Source: Vibrio nigripulchritudo ATCC 27043
GTDB taxonomy: Bacteria; Pseudomonadota; Gammaproteobacteria; Enterobacterales; Vibrionaceae
Assembly: GCF_000222685.1 (NCBI RefSeq)
Contig: NZ_AFWJ01000035.1
Span: 16,591-80,590, forward strand
DNA length: 64,000 nt
Reading direction: 5' to 3'
Shown: in pieces, positions 49,988 through 58,754 of the stretch
Position numbering within the stretch: position 1 is the first letter of the stretch
How the letters are laid out: each line of letters begins with the position of its first letter
Position numbers and translations under genes: made by a program
Notes under the pieces: generated by a model
What the model saw: only the letters and a program-made list of their open reading frames with translations
What the model was told of the DNA's origin: nothing
Database searches by the model: none

Positions 49988-51904
49988 CTACTTCATCTCC
50001 AGTTCCATCTGCTCAAGAGTTTCCTGCTCTGCCATCCATTCCATTTCAACTTCTTCAAGCTCGGATTTCGCGGTGGCTTGCTGCGACAGTACTTCGTTAA
50101 GCTTAGCCTTATTTTCTGCCTGATAAAGTTCGGTATCGCTTAACTGCGTTTCTGTATCTGACAAAATTTGACCGAGTTTATCCATTTTTTGTTCCAGTTT
50201 TGTCAGGTTTTTGCGAATTGGCGCGGTAAGTTTGCGAAATTCCGCTTCTTTCCGTTTTTGTTCTTTTCGTGCTGCAGCACTGTTATCCGAGCTCTTTTCT
50301 GGAGCGGAAGCTTGCTGTTCCTTTCGCTCGGCTTTTTGTTGTTCAGTCAGCCACTTGTAGTAATCGTTCAGGTCACCATCAAACGGGGCAACCTGACGGT
50401 CGTGGACCAGATACAAATCATCGGTGGTGGCACGCAATAAGTATCTGTCGTGGCTGACTATGACCATCGCCCCTTCGAAGGTTTGCAGAGCAAGCGTGAG
50501 TGCCTGACGCATGTCCAGATCCAGATGGTTGGTTGGCTCATCGAGTAAAAGCAGGTTGGGCTTTTGCCAGACGATCAAAGCCAGAACCAGACGCGCTTTT
50601 TCACCGCCAGAAAACGGGGCCACCTTTTCCAGAGCTTTATCTCCCTGGAAGCCAAAGCTTCCTAAGTAATCGCGGAGTTGCTGCTCGGTTTTGTCAGGGG
50701 CAATTTGCATCATATGCTGAAGAGGGGTCTCTTCTGGATGCAGTGTTTCGAGTTGGTGCTGTGCGAAGTATCCAATCTTCACACCCTGAGAATAGGTGAA
50801 CTCGCCTGATTGCGATTCCAATTCGCCTGAAAGCAGTTTGATAAGCGTAGATTTACCAGCACCATTGCGACCTAAAAGACCAATTCGACTGCCCGGGACA
50901 AGGTTCAATCGGATTTTTTCGAGAATCAGGTTCTCACCGTAACCCGCAGAAACTTCGTCCATCATTAGAATCGGGTTTGGCAGCGCCGCTGGCTCGCGAA
51001 ACTCAAAGCTGAACGGGTTATCGAATTGGGCAGGTAATACCTTCTCCATTTTCTCCAGCGCTTTGATTCGACTTTGTGCTTGTCTTGCTTTCGAGGCTTT
51101 ATAACGGAATCGGTCGATGTAGCTCTGCATGTGTGCCATCTGCTTTTGCTGCTTTTGATACATGGCTTGCTGCAAGATCAGCTTTTGAGCTCGTTGATTT
51201 TCAAACGATGAGTAGTTACCCGTGTATTCATTCAGAAGCTGATTCTCGATATGGATTATTCTGCCGACAATCGGATCCAGAAAGTCCCTGTCGTGTGAGA
51301 TCAGAATCAGTGTGCCCGGGTACGTTTGCAGCCAACGCTCCAGCCACATTACGGCATCCAGATCCAAGTGGTTGGTTGGCTCATCAAGCAATAACAGGTC
51401 TGAACGACAAAGCAGTGCTTGTGCCAGGTTCAGTCGCATTCGCCAGCCACCTGAAAACTGAGTCAGGCTCCATTCCATTTGTTCTTGGCTGAAGCCCAAG
51501 CCATCTAATAGCTCAGCGGCACGTGCTTTGATTGTGTATCCGCCAATGACTTCAATCTTACCGTGCAGTTCAGCGACTAATGTCCCGTTATCCTGCTGTT
51601 CTGCTTTGGCAAGCTGGTCTTCCAAGTCTCTAAATTCTCTATCGCCATCAATCACATATTCGATGGCTTTTCTTTCAAGCGCTGGCGTCTCCTGAGCTAC
51701 CCAAGCGAGCTCCCATTGACTAGGCTTATGAAAGGTGCCTGCATCAATGGAAAGTTCATCTTTAAGGAGGGCAAACAGCGTCGACTTACCACAACCGTTT
51801 TTTCCGACCAGACCGACTTTGTCTCCGGGGTGAATGGTTGCGCTGGCTTGATCTAGCAGGGGCTTGCCGCCTCGAAGGAGTTGGATGTCAGAAAAGGTAA
51901 TCAT
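49988..51904 (-). CDS. yheS: ABC-F family ATPase YheS
   Basis: YheS is a soluble ABC-F protein without membrane domains that binds the ribosomal E site and relieves stalled translation. The 638-residue protein has two ATPase domains with Walker A VGKNGCGKST and GRNGAGKST, signatures FSGGWRMR and FSGGEKARL, and two LLLDEPTNHLDLD Walker B/H segments. The inter-domain linker (the ribosome-contacting arm) lies near residues 235-300, and a coiled coil makes up the last 110 residues. It leads a two-gene unit with the DUF2390 gene. Confidence 0.95.
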   Translation of the reverse strand: MITFSDIQLLRGGKPLLDQASATIHPGDKVGLVGKNGCGKSTLFALLKDELSIDAGTFHKPSQWELAWVAQETPALERKAIEYVIDGDREFRDLEDQLAKAEQQDNGTLVAELHGKIEVIGGYTIKARAAELLDGLGFSQEQMEWSLTQFSGGWRMRLNLAQALLCRSDLLLLDEPTNHLDLDAVMWLERWLQTYPGTLILISHDRDFLDPIVGRIIHIENQLLNEYTGNYSSFENQRAQKLILQQAMYQKQQKQMAHMQSYIDRFRYKASKARQAQSRIKALEKMEKVLPAQFDNPFSFEFREPAALPNPILMMDEVSAGYGENLILEKIRLNLVPGSRIGLLGRNGAGKSTLIKLLSGELESQSGEFTYSQGVKIGYFAQHQLETLHPEETPLQHMMQIAPDKTEQQLRDYLGSFGFQGDKALEKVAPFSGGEKARLVLALIVWQKPNLLLLDEPTNHLDLDMRQALTLALQTFEGAMVIVSHDRYLLRATTDDLYLVHDRQVAPFDGDLNDYYKWLTEQQKAERKEQQASAPEKSSDNSAAARKEQKRKEAEFRKLTAPIRKNLTKLEQKMDKLGQILSDTETQLSDTELYQAENKAKLNEVLSQQATAKSELEEVEMEWMAEQETLEQMELEMK

Positions 51905-52042
51905 AGTGCTCGTGTCGAATAAGAGAATTTAACGGTTCGAATACTATGGGGAATCATGATAAATGTCGATCATTATACAAATTACGATATGATGGATTAA
52001 CGGAAAAACAACAACATGCCGTGAAGGAAGACGTCAGAAAGC

Positions 52043-52627
52043 ATGACTGTTATTCAAGAAAAAGCTCAAGCATTGCCGAAAATTCTGGTGATTTACGTTC
52101 ACCCAGATCCGGACAACTCGGTCGCCAATCAAGTGATGATCAATCAGATCCGAGGATTAGACCATGTGACGGTTCACGATCTGTATGCCCATTATCCCGA
52201 TTTCTTTATTGATGTTGCTCACGAACATCAATTGCTTCTCGATCACGACATTATTGTCTTTCAACACCCTCTCTATATGTACTCCTGCCCAGCGCTGCTC
52301 AAGGAATGGATGGATCGCGTTCTCGGCAAAGGGTTTGCTTTTGGGGAAGGTTGTGCCTTGGCTGACAAACACTGGCGAAGCGTGATTACCACAGGTGGTG
52401 CGCAGGACGCCTTTGCTGCCAGTGGCTACAACAAGTACCCGATGCAGGAAATTCTTCAGCCTTTTGAGTTGACCGCTTTGCTTTGCCGAATGAAATGGGT
52501 TGAACCACTTATTTTGTATTGGGCACGGAATACCTCCGATGTTGAGCGCTATCAACATGCCGAGCGTTACCGTCACTGGCTACTCAATCCACTGAATGAA
52601 GGAGATGCGTATGGCAGCGACGAGTGA
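52043..52627 (+). CDS. kefG: glutathione-regulated potassium efflux ancillary protein KefG
   Basis: KefG is a flavodoxin-fold (NQO1-like) oxidoreductase required for full activity of the KefB potassium efflux system. The 194-residue protein has the KILVIYVHPDPDNSVANQVM start, the QHPLYMYSCPALLKEWMDRVL core motif and ITTGGAQDAF. The stop codon lies 17 bases inside the kefB frame, so the two are translationally coupled. It is divergent from yheS. Confidence 0.94.
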   Translation: MTVIQEKAQALPKILVIYVHPDPDNSVANQVMINQIRGLDHVTVHDLYAHYPDFFIDVAHEHQLLLDHDIIVFQHPLYMYSCPALLKEWMDRVLGKGFAFGEGCALADKHWRSVITTGGAQDAFAASGYNKYPMQEILQPFELTALLCRMKWVEPLILYWARNTSDVERYQHAERYRHWLLNPLNEGDAYGSDE

Positions 52628-54395
52628 GATTCTGACAAGCACCGCCATTTTCCTTTCAGCGGCGGTGGTCGCCGTACCTTTGGCACAGCGCATGGGTCTG
52701 GGGTCGGTACTGGGTTACCTGCTGGCAGGGATCGCAATCGGCCTCTGGGGTATGGGACTTATCAGTGACGTAGAAGCCATATTGCATTTCGCGGAATTTG
52801 GTGTGGTATTACTGCTGTTCCTGATTGGTCTTGAACTGAATCCGAGTAAGCTCTGGCAGATGCGACGTCCCATTCTGGGGTTAGGTGGCGCACAGGTGGT
52901 GATCACCACTGGGGTGATTTCTTCCATCGTCTACTACGGCGGTGTTTCCTGGCAAAGCAGTTTAGTCATCGGTATGGGGTTAGCCCTATCTTCCACGGCG
53001 ATTGCGCTTCGGGTAATCGAAGAACAAGGGTGGACGGGAACGGAGACGGGTCAGTCTGGGTTTGCGGTCCTGCTTTTTCAAGACATCGCGGTTATCCCTA
53101 TGCTTGCGATGATTCCTATTTTAGCGGGGGGCAGCGGTGGTGACTGGCTGGATGCGATTAAAACCTTTGGCGGAATTGCAGGGTTGCTGGTCGTCGGGCA
53201 TTACTTATTGCGACCTGCTTTCCGATACATTGTATTAACCGGGGTTCGAGAACTCTTTACTGCGACTGCATTATTGCTGGTAGTGGGTATTGCTCTCATC
53301 ATGCAGCAGCTTGGGCTCTCCATGGCACTGGGTACTTTCCTTGCCGGTGTGCTTCTGGCAGAAAGTGAATATCGCCACGAATTAGAGATAGCGATTGAAC
53401 CTTTCAAAGGGTTATTGCTTGGTCTCTTCTTTATTGCAGTCGGTATGGCGGTCAATCTCGGTCTGTTAGTTATAGAGCCAGTCGAGGTGCTTGTGGCGGT
53501 AGTGCTGCTTATCTCGATTAAAGCCAGCGTGCTATACATGTTGGGGCGTTTCTTCGGAACCCGTGCGAAGGCGCGCAGCTCGATGGCAGTGATTCTGAGT
53601 CAGGGTGGTGAGTTTGCGTTCGTTATCTTCACTGCGGCTCAGGCAGAAAACCTTCTCGACCCTGAATTGGGTGCGTTTCTCCTGGTTGTGGTCAGTATCT
53701 CAATGGTGACCACACCGCTACTGCTTCTGATTCAAAAGCGTTGGTTTGCGCGTACAATCAATGATGGAGATGGCATTCCATCTGATGTTGTTGATCGTCG
53801 TCCGAAAGTAATCATCGCTGGATTCGGTCGTTTTGGTCAGGTGGTAGGACGTTTGATGTATGCCAACAAGGTTCGCGTCACGGTTTTGGAAAGTGATGCC
53901 AGCCAAATTCAATTGCTGCGTAAGTTCGGGTATAAAGTGTTTTATGGCGATGCCACTCAGCTTGATTTGCTTCGTGCTGCAGGTGCTGCCAAGGCAGAAG
54001 CGATTGTGGTGTGTACCGATTCTCCGGATGAAGTGATGAAAATCGTCGACTTATGCCGACATCACTTTCCGAACTTAAAAGTGCTGGCCAGAGCGCGAAG
54101 CCGTGTCGAGGCGTATCAGTTGCTTAATCACGGCGTCGATGCGTTTTCGAGGGAAACGTTTCTCGGTGCTCTGGATTTAGGAAGGCAGACTTTAGTTCAA
54201 ATGGGGATGCATCCTTATCAGGCGAAACGAGCCACTTCGCACTTTAAAAAGCTCGATATGAAAATGTTGGAAGAGCTTTTACCAGAGCACAGCGAAGACA
54301 AAGAGCTTGCCATGCGAGCCAAAGAAGCGCGCAAAGAACTGGAAGAAATTTTCGGGCGCGAGATGGAAAATGATTCCCGTCAGAACTGGGAATAG
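52611..54395 (+). CDS. kefB: glutathione-gated potassium/proton antiporter KefB
   Basis: KefB releases K+ in exchange for H+, acidifying the cytosol to protect against electrophiles, and is held shut by glutathione. The 594-residue protein has a CPA2 antiporter membrane domain (about 12 helices, to residue 390), with the inhibitory loop and VLLFQDIAVIP, and a C-terminal RCK/KTN domain starting KVIIAGFGRFGQVVGRLM. An ATG at 52596 is in frame, but the AAGGAG ribosome site at 52599-52604 points to the ATG at 52611. It pairs with kefG. Confidence 0.95.
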   Translation: MAATSEILTSTAIFLSAAVVAVPLAQRMGLGSVLGYLLAGIAIGLWGMGLISDVEAILHFAEFGVVLLLFLIGLELNPSKLWQMRRPILGLGGAQVVITTGVISSIVYYGGVSWQSSLVIGMGLALSSTAIALRVIEEQGWTGTETGQSGFAVLLFQDIAVIPMLAMIPILAGGSGGDWLDAIKTFGGIAGLLVVGHYLLRPAFRYIVLTGVRELFTATALLLVVGIALIMQQLGLSMALGTFLAGVLLAESEYRHELEIAIEPFKGLLLGLFFIAVGMAVNLGLLVIEPVEVLVAVVLLISIKASVLYMLGRFFGTRAKARSSMAVILSQGGEFAFVIFTAAQAENLLDPELGAFLLVVVSISMVTTPLLLLIQKRWFARTINDGDGIPSDVVDRRPKVIIAGFGRFGQVVGRLMYANKVRVTVLESDASQIQLLRKFGYKVFYGDATQLDLLRAAGAAKAEAIVVCTDSPDEVMKIVDLCRHHFPNLKVLARARSRVEAYQLLNHGVDAFSRETFLGALDLGRQTLVQMGMHPYQAKRATSHFKKLDMKMLEELLPEHSEDKELAMRAKEARKELEEIFGREMENDSRQNWE

Positions 54396-54403
54396 AGGTA
54401 AAC

Positions 54404-54604
54404 GTGAAAATAAAGAAACGATTTATTGCAGGCGCAAGCTGCCCACAGTGTAAGGAAAAAGACACATTACGCTGGTGGGAAGAAAACAGCGTCGAAGTGG
54501 TGGAATGTGTTGACTGCGATTACGTAGAACAACGCACATCCCAAGCTGTAGAACAAAGTGAGCACGCCAGCCAGGATATGATTGGCATTTTTAAGCCAGA
54601 TTAA
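54404..54604 (+). CDS. yheV: YheV family zinc-ribbon-like protein
   Basis: This 66-residue protein has two Cys pairs, CPQC and CVDC, which suggest a zinc ribbon, and the YheV/DUF2387 family ending MIGIFKPD. It sits directly behind kefB (8 bases) and before slyD, as in E. coli. The start is GTG with an AGAGG site. The function is not known. Confidence 0.85.
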   Translation: MKIKKRFIAGASCPQCKEKDTLRWWEENSVEVVECVDCDYVEQRTSQAVEQSEHASQDMIGIFKPD

Positions 54605-54642
54605 CGCTTTTGTTTTTTGAGTATTTGTTAACCGTAAAGAAA

Positions 54643-54690
54643 ACCACGCTTTCATTGTGTTTTGATATTTCATCCCCATAATAGCGTGGT
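54643..54690. repeat. inverted repeat in the slyD leader
   Basis: ACCACGCT at 54643-54650 and AGCGTGGT at 54683-54690 are perfect 8-base arms with a 32-base loop. No T run follows. It may be a leader hairpin of slyD or the end of the yheV transcript. Confidence 0.35.
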
Positions 54691-54752
54691 CACTAAATAT
54701 TTTTCCTGGGTATGAGCGTTCTCCCAGGATTTCAAACCTCCTTGGAGTCATC

Positions 54753-55307
54753 ATGAAAATTGAAAAAAACGTGGTTGTAAGTCTGGCTTATCAGGTAAAA
54801 ACCGAAGACGGTGTAGTTGTTGACCAGTCTACGGCTGAAGCACCTCTTGACTATCTTCACGGTCACAACAACCTGATCACAGGTCTTGAGAAAGAGTTGG
54901 ACGGTAAAGCGGTAGGCGAGAAGTTTACAGCTACGGTTGCTCCTGAAGATGCTTACGGTGAGCACAACGACGCGCTGGTACAACGTGTACCTGCAAACGT
55001 GTTCCAGGGAGTCGATGAAATTGAAGTAGGTATGCGCTTTATGGCGGATACAGACCAGGGACCAATCCCAGTAGAAGTGACAGAAGTTGATGGCGATGAA
55101 GTCGTTGTTGATGGAAACCATATGCTTGCAGGTCAGACACTGACGTTTGACGTAGAAGTGATTTCGACTCGTGAAGCAACGGCTGAAGAAATCGAGCACG
55201 GTCACATTCATCAAGAAGGTGGTTGCTGCGATGATGACCATGATCACGACCACGATCATGGCGAAAAAGACGGCTGCTGCGGTGGTGGTAGCTGCGGTTC
55301 ACACTAA
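54753..55307 (+). CDS. slyD: FKBP-type peptidyl-prolyl isomerase SlyD
   Basis: SlyD is a prolyl isomerase and chaperone that also delivers nickel to hydrogenase. The 184-residue protein has an FKBP domain split by an IF insertion (about residues 70-130) and a histidine/cysteine-rich metal-binding tail. The tail from about residue 155 includes CCDDDHDHDHDHGEKDGCC and GSCGSH, with five Cys and about eight His. A GGAG site precedes the ATG. A strong terminator follows. Confidence 0.96.
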   Translation: MKIEKNVVVSLAYQVKTEDGVVVDQSTAEAPLDYLHGHNNLITGLEKELDGKAVGEKFTATVAPEDAYGEHNDALVQRVPANVFQGVDEIEVGMRFMADTDQGPIPVEVTEVDGDEVVVDGNHMLAGQTLTFDVEVISTREATAEEIEHGHIHQEGGCCDDDHDHDHDHGEKDGCCGGGSCGSH

Positions 55308-55346
55308 TTCGCTGGATTAGTGTCGCTTAAAGTGAACAAGTTTGAG

Positions 55347-55379
55347 AACGCCGACTGATGACTCAGTTGGCGTTTTTTT
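55347..55379 (+). terminator. Rho-independent terminator of slyD
   Basis: AACGCCGACTGA pairs with TCAGTTGGCGTT (one G-T pair) around TGAC, followed by a T run. Confidence 0.9.
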
Positions 55380-55429
55380 ATGACCTGTGAGAAATTAGCC
55401 CGGCAGTTTTTAGAAATTAGGGATACGTT

Positions 55430-56371
55430 ATGACCAAGCCTTTTTCCATTGCTATTCACGGTGGAGCTGGAACCATTCTGCGAGACAAAATGACCTCTGA
55501 AATGAGAGCGGAATACCAGCAAGTCCTGACCGAATCTGTAAAAGCAGGTCACAAGATCTTAGCTTCCGGTGGTGATGCACTAGACGCTGTAGTTGAAGCA
55601 GTGAAAGTGATGGAAGACAGTCCTTTGTTTAACGCAGGTAAAGGTTCGGTGCTGACCAATAGCGAAATGGTCGAAATGGACGCATCAATAATGCATGGTG
55701 CTGCGAGTGAAGCTGGTGCCATCGCTGGAGTCAGACATATTAAGAACCCCGTTGAGCTGGCTCGTGATGTAATGAAAAAAAGCAATCACGTATTTCTTAT
55801 TGGTGAAGGAGCAGAAGCCTTCGCATTTGAACACGGCTACGAATTTACCGAGCAAGATTACTTTTTCACTGAACGTCGTTACGAACAGCTTCAGTCAATG
55901 AAAGAAAAAGGGCTTTTCGCGCTTTCTGAGTCCAAATACCCGGACGATAAAAAATACGGAACGGTTGGCGCAGTGGCTCTCGATAGCAGTGGCAACTTAG
56001 CTGCTGCAACCAGCACGGGTGGCGTTACCAATAAAAAATACGGTCGGGTTGGGGATTCCGCTTTGATTGGCTGCGGTACCTTCGCTGAAAATGGCAACGT
56101 TGCAGTGTCAACAACTGGCATGGGTGAGTACTTTATTCGTAAAACGGTCGCTTCTGATGTGGCTGCGCGAATGAAGTATCTAAAAGAAGATGTGCATACC
56201 GCCAGCGAAACCGTGATTCAGGGCGAGCTAAAAGCCATGGGAGGGGAAGGTGGCTTAATTGCGCTGGATGCCAATGGCGATATTCACTTTGGGATGAACA
56301 GTTCGGGCATGTATCGAGCCAGCATTGATCCTTCCGGTAAGCTGGAAGTGAAAATTTTCTCTGACGAATAA
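55430..56371 (+). CDS. isoaspartyl peptidase / plant-type L-asparaginase (IaaA-like)
   Basis: This is an N-terminal-nucleophile hydrolase that removes isoaspartyl residues from dipeptides and hydrolyses L-asparagine. The 313-residue precursor starts IAIHGGAGTI, has the pre-cleavage region ending about residue 177, and then TVGAVALDSSGNLAAATSTGG with Thr178 as the nucleophile revealed by self-cleavage, plus GDSALIGCGTFAEN. No signal peptide is visible, so it is cytosolic. It is inserted between slyD and slyX, which adjoin in E. coli. No AGGAG-like site precedes the ATG (GGGATACGTT only). Confidence 0.9.
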   Translation: MTKPFSIAIHGGAGTILRDKMTSEMRAEYQQVLTESVKAGHKILASGGDALDAVVEAVKVMEDSPLFNAGKGSVLTNSEMVEMDASIMHGAASEAGAIAGVRHIKNPVELARDVMKKSNHVFLIGEGAEAFAFEHGYEFTEQDYFFTERRYEQLQSMKEKGLFALSESKYPDDKKYGTVGAVALDSSGNLAAATSTGGVTNKKYGRVGDSALIGCGTFAENGNVAVSTTGMGEYFIRKTVASDVAARMKYLKEDVHTASETVIQGELKAMGGEGGLIALDANGDIHFGMNSSGMYRASIDPSGKLEVKIFSDE

Positions 56372-56375
56372 CAAA

Positions 56376-56397
56376 AATGCGGGCAATTGCCCGCATT
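56376..56397. terminator. bidirectional terminator between the asparaginase and slyX genes
   Basis: AATGCGGGCAATTGCCCGCATT is a perfect 22-base palindrome-type stem; A-rich and T-rich flanks suit both converging genes. Confidence 0.85.
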
Positions 56398-56434
56398 CTC
56401 TATTTCATAATCCAAATTCAGATGCCATAGAGCT

Positions 56435-56656
56435 TTAGTAGTGTGGAGGTGGCGTCTCTTCAGAAGCGTCTGCCATATTGGACGCGTCCATGTTCTTCAC
56501 CTTGCCCACCACGTATTTCATCTGATCCTGCATTTTAGAAATCAGCAATTGTTGTTGGCTTAACGCATCGTTTAACTCTTCAATGGTTTGTTCTTGAAAC
56601 GCCAACTGGCATTCCAAGTCTTCGATACGTTGTTGTAATTCCTTGTCGCTTTGCAT
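56435..56656 (-). CDS. slyX: SlyX family protein
   Basis: This 73-residue protein is a heptad-rich coiled coil throughout (QQRIEDLECQLAFQEQTIEELNDALSQQQLLI) with a flexible acidic tail ending EETPPPHY, the form of SlyX proteins. The function is unknown, though the gene always lies near slyD and fkpA. It starts 5 bases after the end of the WD40 lipoprotein gene, so it is probably co-transcribed with it. Confidence 0.93.
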   Translation of the reverse strand: MQSDKELQQRIEDLECQLAFQEQTIEELNDALSQQQLLISKMQDQMKYVVGKVKNMDASNMADASEETPPPHY

Positions 56657-56661
56657 TTGTA

Positions 56662-57645
56662 TTACTCAGTTTCTATCCGCCACGCTTGTGCAATGCCTGC
56701 TGACGTGCCGGAAATGATTCTTTGCTGCTGGTCAAAGGTCGCATCATACACTACCGCACGCGGAGGACGAGCATCTTTTTGAGGTTCGACTTCCCAGTAA
56801 TCCAGTCGTTTCCCGGTTTGTACATCCCACAGCATGACACGACTTCCCGGCGTTCCCGTCACCAGATGGCGACCATCGTCAGAGAATCGAGCCGATGTGA
56901 AAATTAATTGTCTGTCAAAGGCTTTCAGCTCGGAGATTTTTTCACCGTTTGATAAATCCCAGACGTAAGCATCATTTGAACCATCGGAAGTAAACGCCAG
57001 TTTTCCATCTCGCTGGAGTGCTACTCTGTTAATTCTTGCACCATGTTCAAATTTATAAAGTGCCAGACCTGTCTGCGTATCCCACAAATAGGCGTTATAA
57101 TCGTTGCCGCCGGACAGTGCGAAGCGACCGTTAGGGGAAATAGCCACAGAATTCACTTTTTCTCTGTGAGCAAGGAACTCCAATCGGCGACCAGTGACTA
57201 AGTCCACATAAATCGCTTTGCCGTTTGATAAACCCAGTAGAACTTGTTCACCATTGCTGGAAATATCAATATCTCGGATGAGCCCGTCTGAAATGGACCA
57301 AAGCCCCTGAGCTTGAGTCCAGCCTAAATCCCACACAGCAAAGTTCTGTTGGGTAGCGGTGATGGCAAAGCGCCCGTTATCGGCGATTCGGATATGGGAA
57401 ACGGTGTTGGCTTCGGGATCTTGAGCGCCTAGTTGGGCGAGTTCTTCATTATTTTCAAGATCCCACAGCAGGAGCTGATGCTCTTTTGAATAAAGCAAAG
57501 CGAAGCGTCCATCCCGGCTTAAACCGAAGCTGGTGGTGCCTGTTGGCTCAATATCCCAACGTTGGTCATTTTTTTGGGTAAAAAAGCACCCATTTAACAA
57601 AAGGATGACAATGGTGAGAACAACAGAGTGAGAAACTGTTCGCAT
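56662..57645 (-). CDS. WD40-repeat lipoprotein
   Basis: The product has a lipoprotein signal (MRTVSHSVVLTIVILLLNGC, Cys at residue 20 from this start) and about six to seven WD40-type blades ending in AVWDLG, AYLWDTQTG, AYVWDLSNG and VMLWDVQTG, so it should form a beta-propeller. The residue after Cys is Phe, which by the Lol rule predicts outer-membrane sorting. The frame is open to 57702 (TTG), with another ATG at 57678; none has a good ribosome site, and the shortest start gives the best signal peptide. It could act as a periplasmic scaffold, partly like BamB in concept. The function is unknown. Confidence 0.75.
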   Translation of the reverse strand: MRTVSHSVVLTIVILLLNGCFFTQKNDQRWDIEPTGTTSFGLSRDGRFALLYSKEHQLLLWDLENNEELAQLGAQDPEANTVSHIRIADNGRFAITATQQNFAVWDLGWTQAQGLWSISDGLIRDIDISSNGEQVLLGLSNGKAIYVDLVTGRRLEFLAHREKVNSVAISPNGRFALSGGNDYNAYLWDTQTGLALYKFEHGARINRVALQRDGKLAFTSDGSNDAYVWDLSNGEKISELKAFDRQLIFTSARFSDDGRHLVTGTPGSRVMLWDVQTGKRLDYWEVEPQKDARPPRAVVYDATFDQQQRIISGTSAGIAQAWRIETE

Positions 57646-57785
57646 CGCTGTAGAAATCCGGTTTGTGTCAGTGGACATGAAACCAGTATATTGATACCAC
57701 AACTTTTTTGCACGAAACTGTGCAAGATATTTAGGGGTCGTCGGAGAGACTCTCCGTCACGCAAATTATGAATTTGGAGAAATAA

Positions 57786-58577
57786 ATGAAACCTTTGTTT
57801 AAGGCGTCACTGCTAGCTGCAACTGTAGCTCTAGCTGTAGGCTGTCAAGAAGAAGTAAAAGAAGAGCCGAAAGTAGAAGAAACAGCACAAACGGAACAAG
57901 CTGCTCCAGCTGTGACTTTCCAGAACGAAGATGAAAAAGCGGCGTACGCGATTGGTGTATCTTTTGCTAACTACCTAAACACCAGCATTGAGAAGCCTAA
58001 AGAAATCGGTATCGAGCTGAAAAAAGAGTTGGTGCTTAAAGGTATCGAAGATGTATTTAGTGAGAGCGCTGCATTGAACGAAGATGAAATTCGTCTGGCG
58101 CTTGAGTCCCTAGACAAGCGTGTTGCAGAGAAGATGCAAGCACAGGCGGCTGAGAAAGCGGCAGCATCTAAGAAAGAAGGCGACGACTTCCGCGCTGAAT
58201 TTGCTAAGCAAGAAGGTGTGAACAAGACAGAATCTGGTCTTCTTTATCAAGTGCTAAACTCTGCTGAAGGTAGTTCTCCAAAAGAGACAGACACCGTTGT
58301 TGTTCACTACTCAGGTACGTTGATTGATGGTACTAAGTTCGACAGCTCTTACGATCGTGATCAGCCAGCGACGTTCCCTCTAAACCGAGTTATCCCTGGT
58401 TGGACTGAAGGTGTTCAGCTAATGCAGGTTGGTTCTAAGTACAAGTTCGTTATCCCGCCAGAGCTGGCATACGGCGAGCAAGACACACCAACGATTCCAG
58501 CAAACTCAACACTTGTGTTTGAAGTTGAGCTGCTTGAAATCGACGGTGGTGAAGAAGCAGAAACAGCGACTCAGTAA
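57786..58577 (+). CDS. fkpA: FKBP-type peptidyl-prolyl isomerase FkpA, lipoprotein form
   Basis: FkpA is a periplasmic folding chaperone and prolyl isomerase. The 263-residue protein has an N-terminal helical dimerisation region (about residues 45-145) and a C-terminal FKBP domain (about 155-252) with VVHYSGTLIDGTKFDSS, GWTEGVQLMQVGSKYKFVIP and YGEQDTPTIPANSTLVFEVEL. A lipobox-like AVGC (Cys 20) ends the signal, followed by an acidic linker, so it may be lipidated, unlike E. coli FkpA. AATTTGGAGAAATAA precedes the ATG with a GGAG site. It is divergent from the WD40 lipoprotein gene. Confidence 0.93.
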   Translation: MKPLFKASLLAATVALAVGCQEEVKEEPKVEETAQTEQAAPAVTFQNEDEKAAYAIGVSFANYLNTSIEKPKEIGIELKKELVLKGIEDVFSESAALNEDEIRLALESLDKRVAEKMQAQAAEKAAASKKEGDDFRAEFAKQEGVNKTESGLLYQVLNSAEGSSPKETDTVVVHYSGTLIDGTKFDSSYDRDQPATFPLNRVIPGWTEGVQLMQVGSKYKFVIPPELAYGEQDTPTIPANSTLVFEVELLEIDGGEEAETATQ

Positions 58578-58594
58578 GCACTCGCTTTCATTTT

Positions 58595-58621
58595 AAAAAG
58601 AGCTCTTCGGGGCTCTTTTTT
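58595..58621 (+). terminator. Rho-independent terminator of fkpA
   Basis: AAAAAGAGCTC and GGGCTCTTTTT pair around TTCG (one mismatch), then T. Confidence 0.88.
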
Positions 58622-58754
58622 AGTTTGTGCAGAAGTAATTCAGTGCAATGTTTGCTCTAAGTCACTAGATAGTATGGTTATCCGTGCCCGTTTCAAATAT
58701 TCTGATAAACTTCTACCAAATAGTTGAGATAAGAAAGCACTAGGTAAGGTGACC

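Noticed and set aside
55200-55305. His/Cys-rich end of slyD as a low-complexity artefact
   Set aside because: Metal-binding tails are normal for SlyD.
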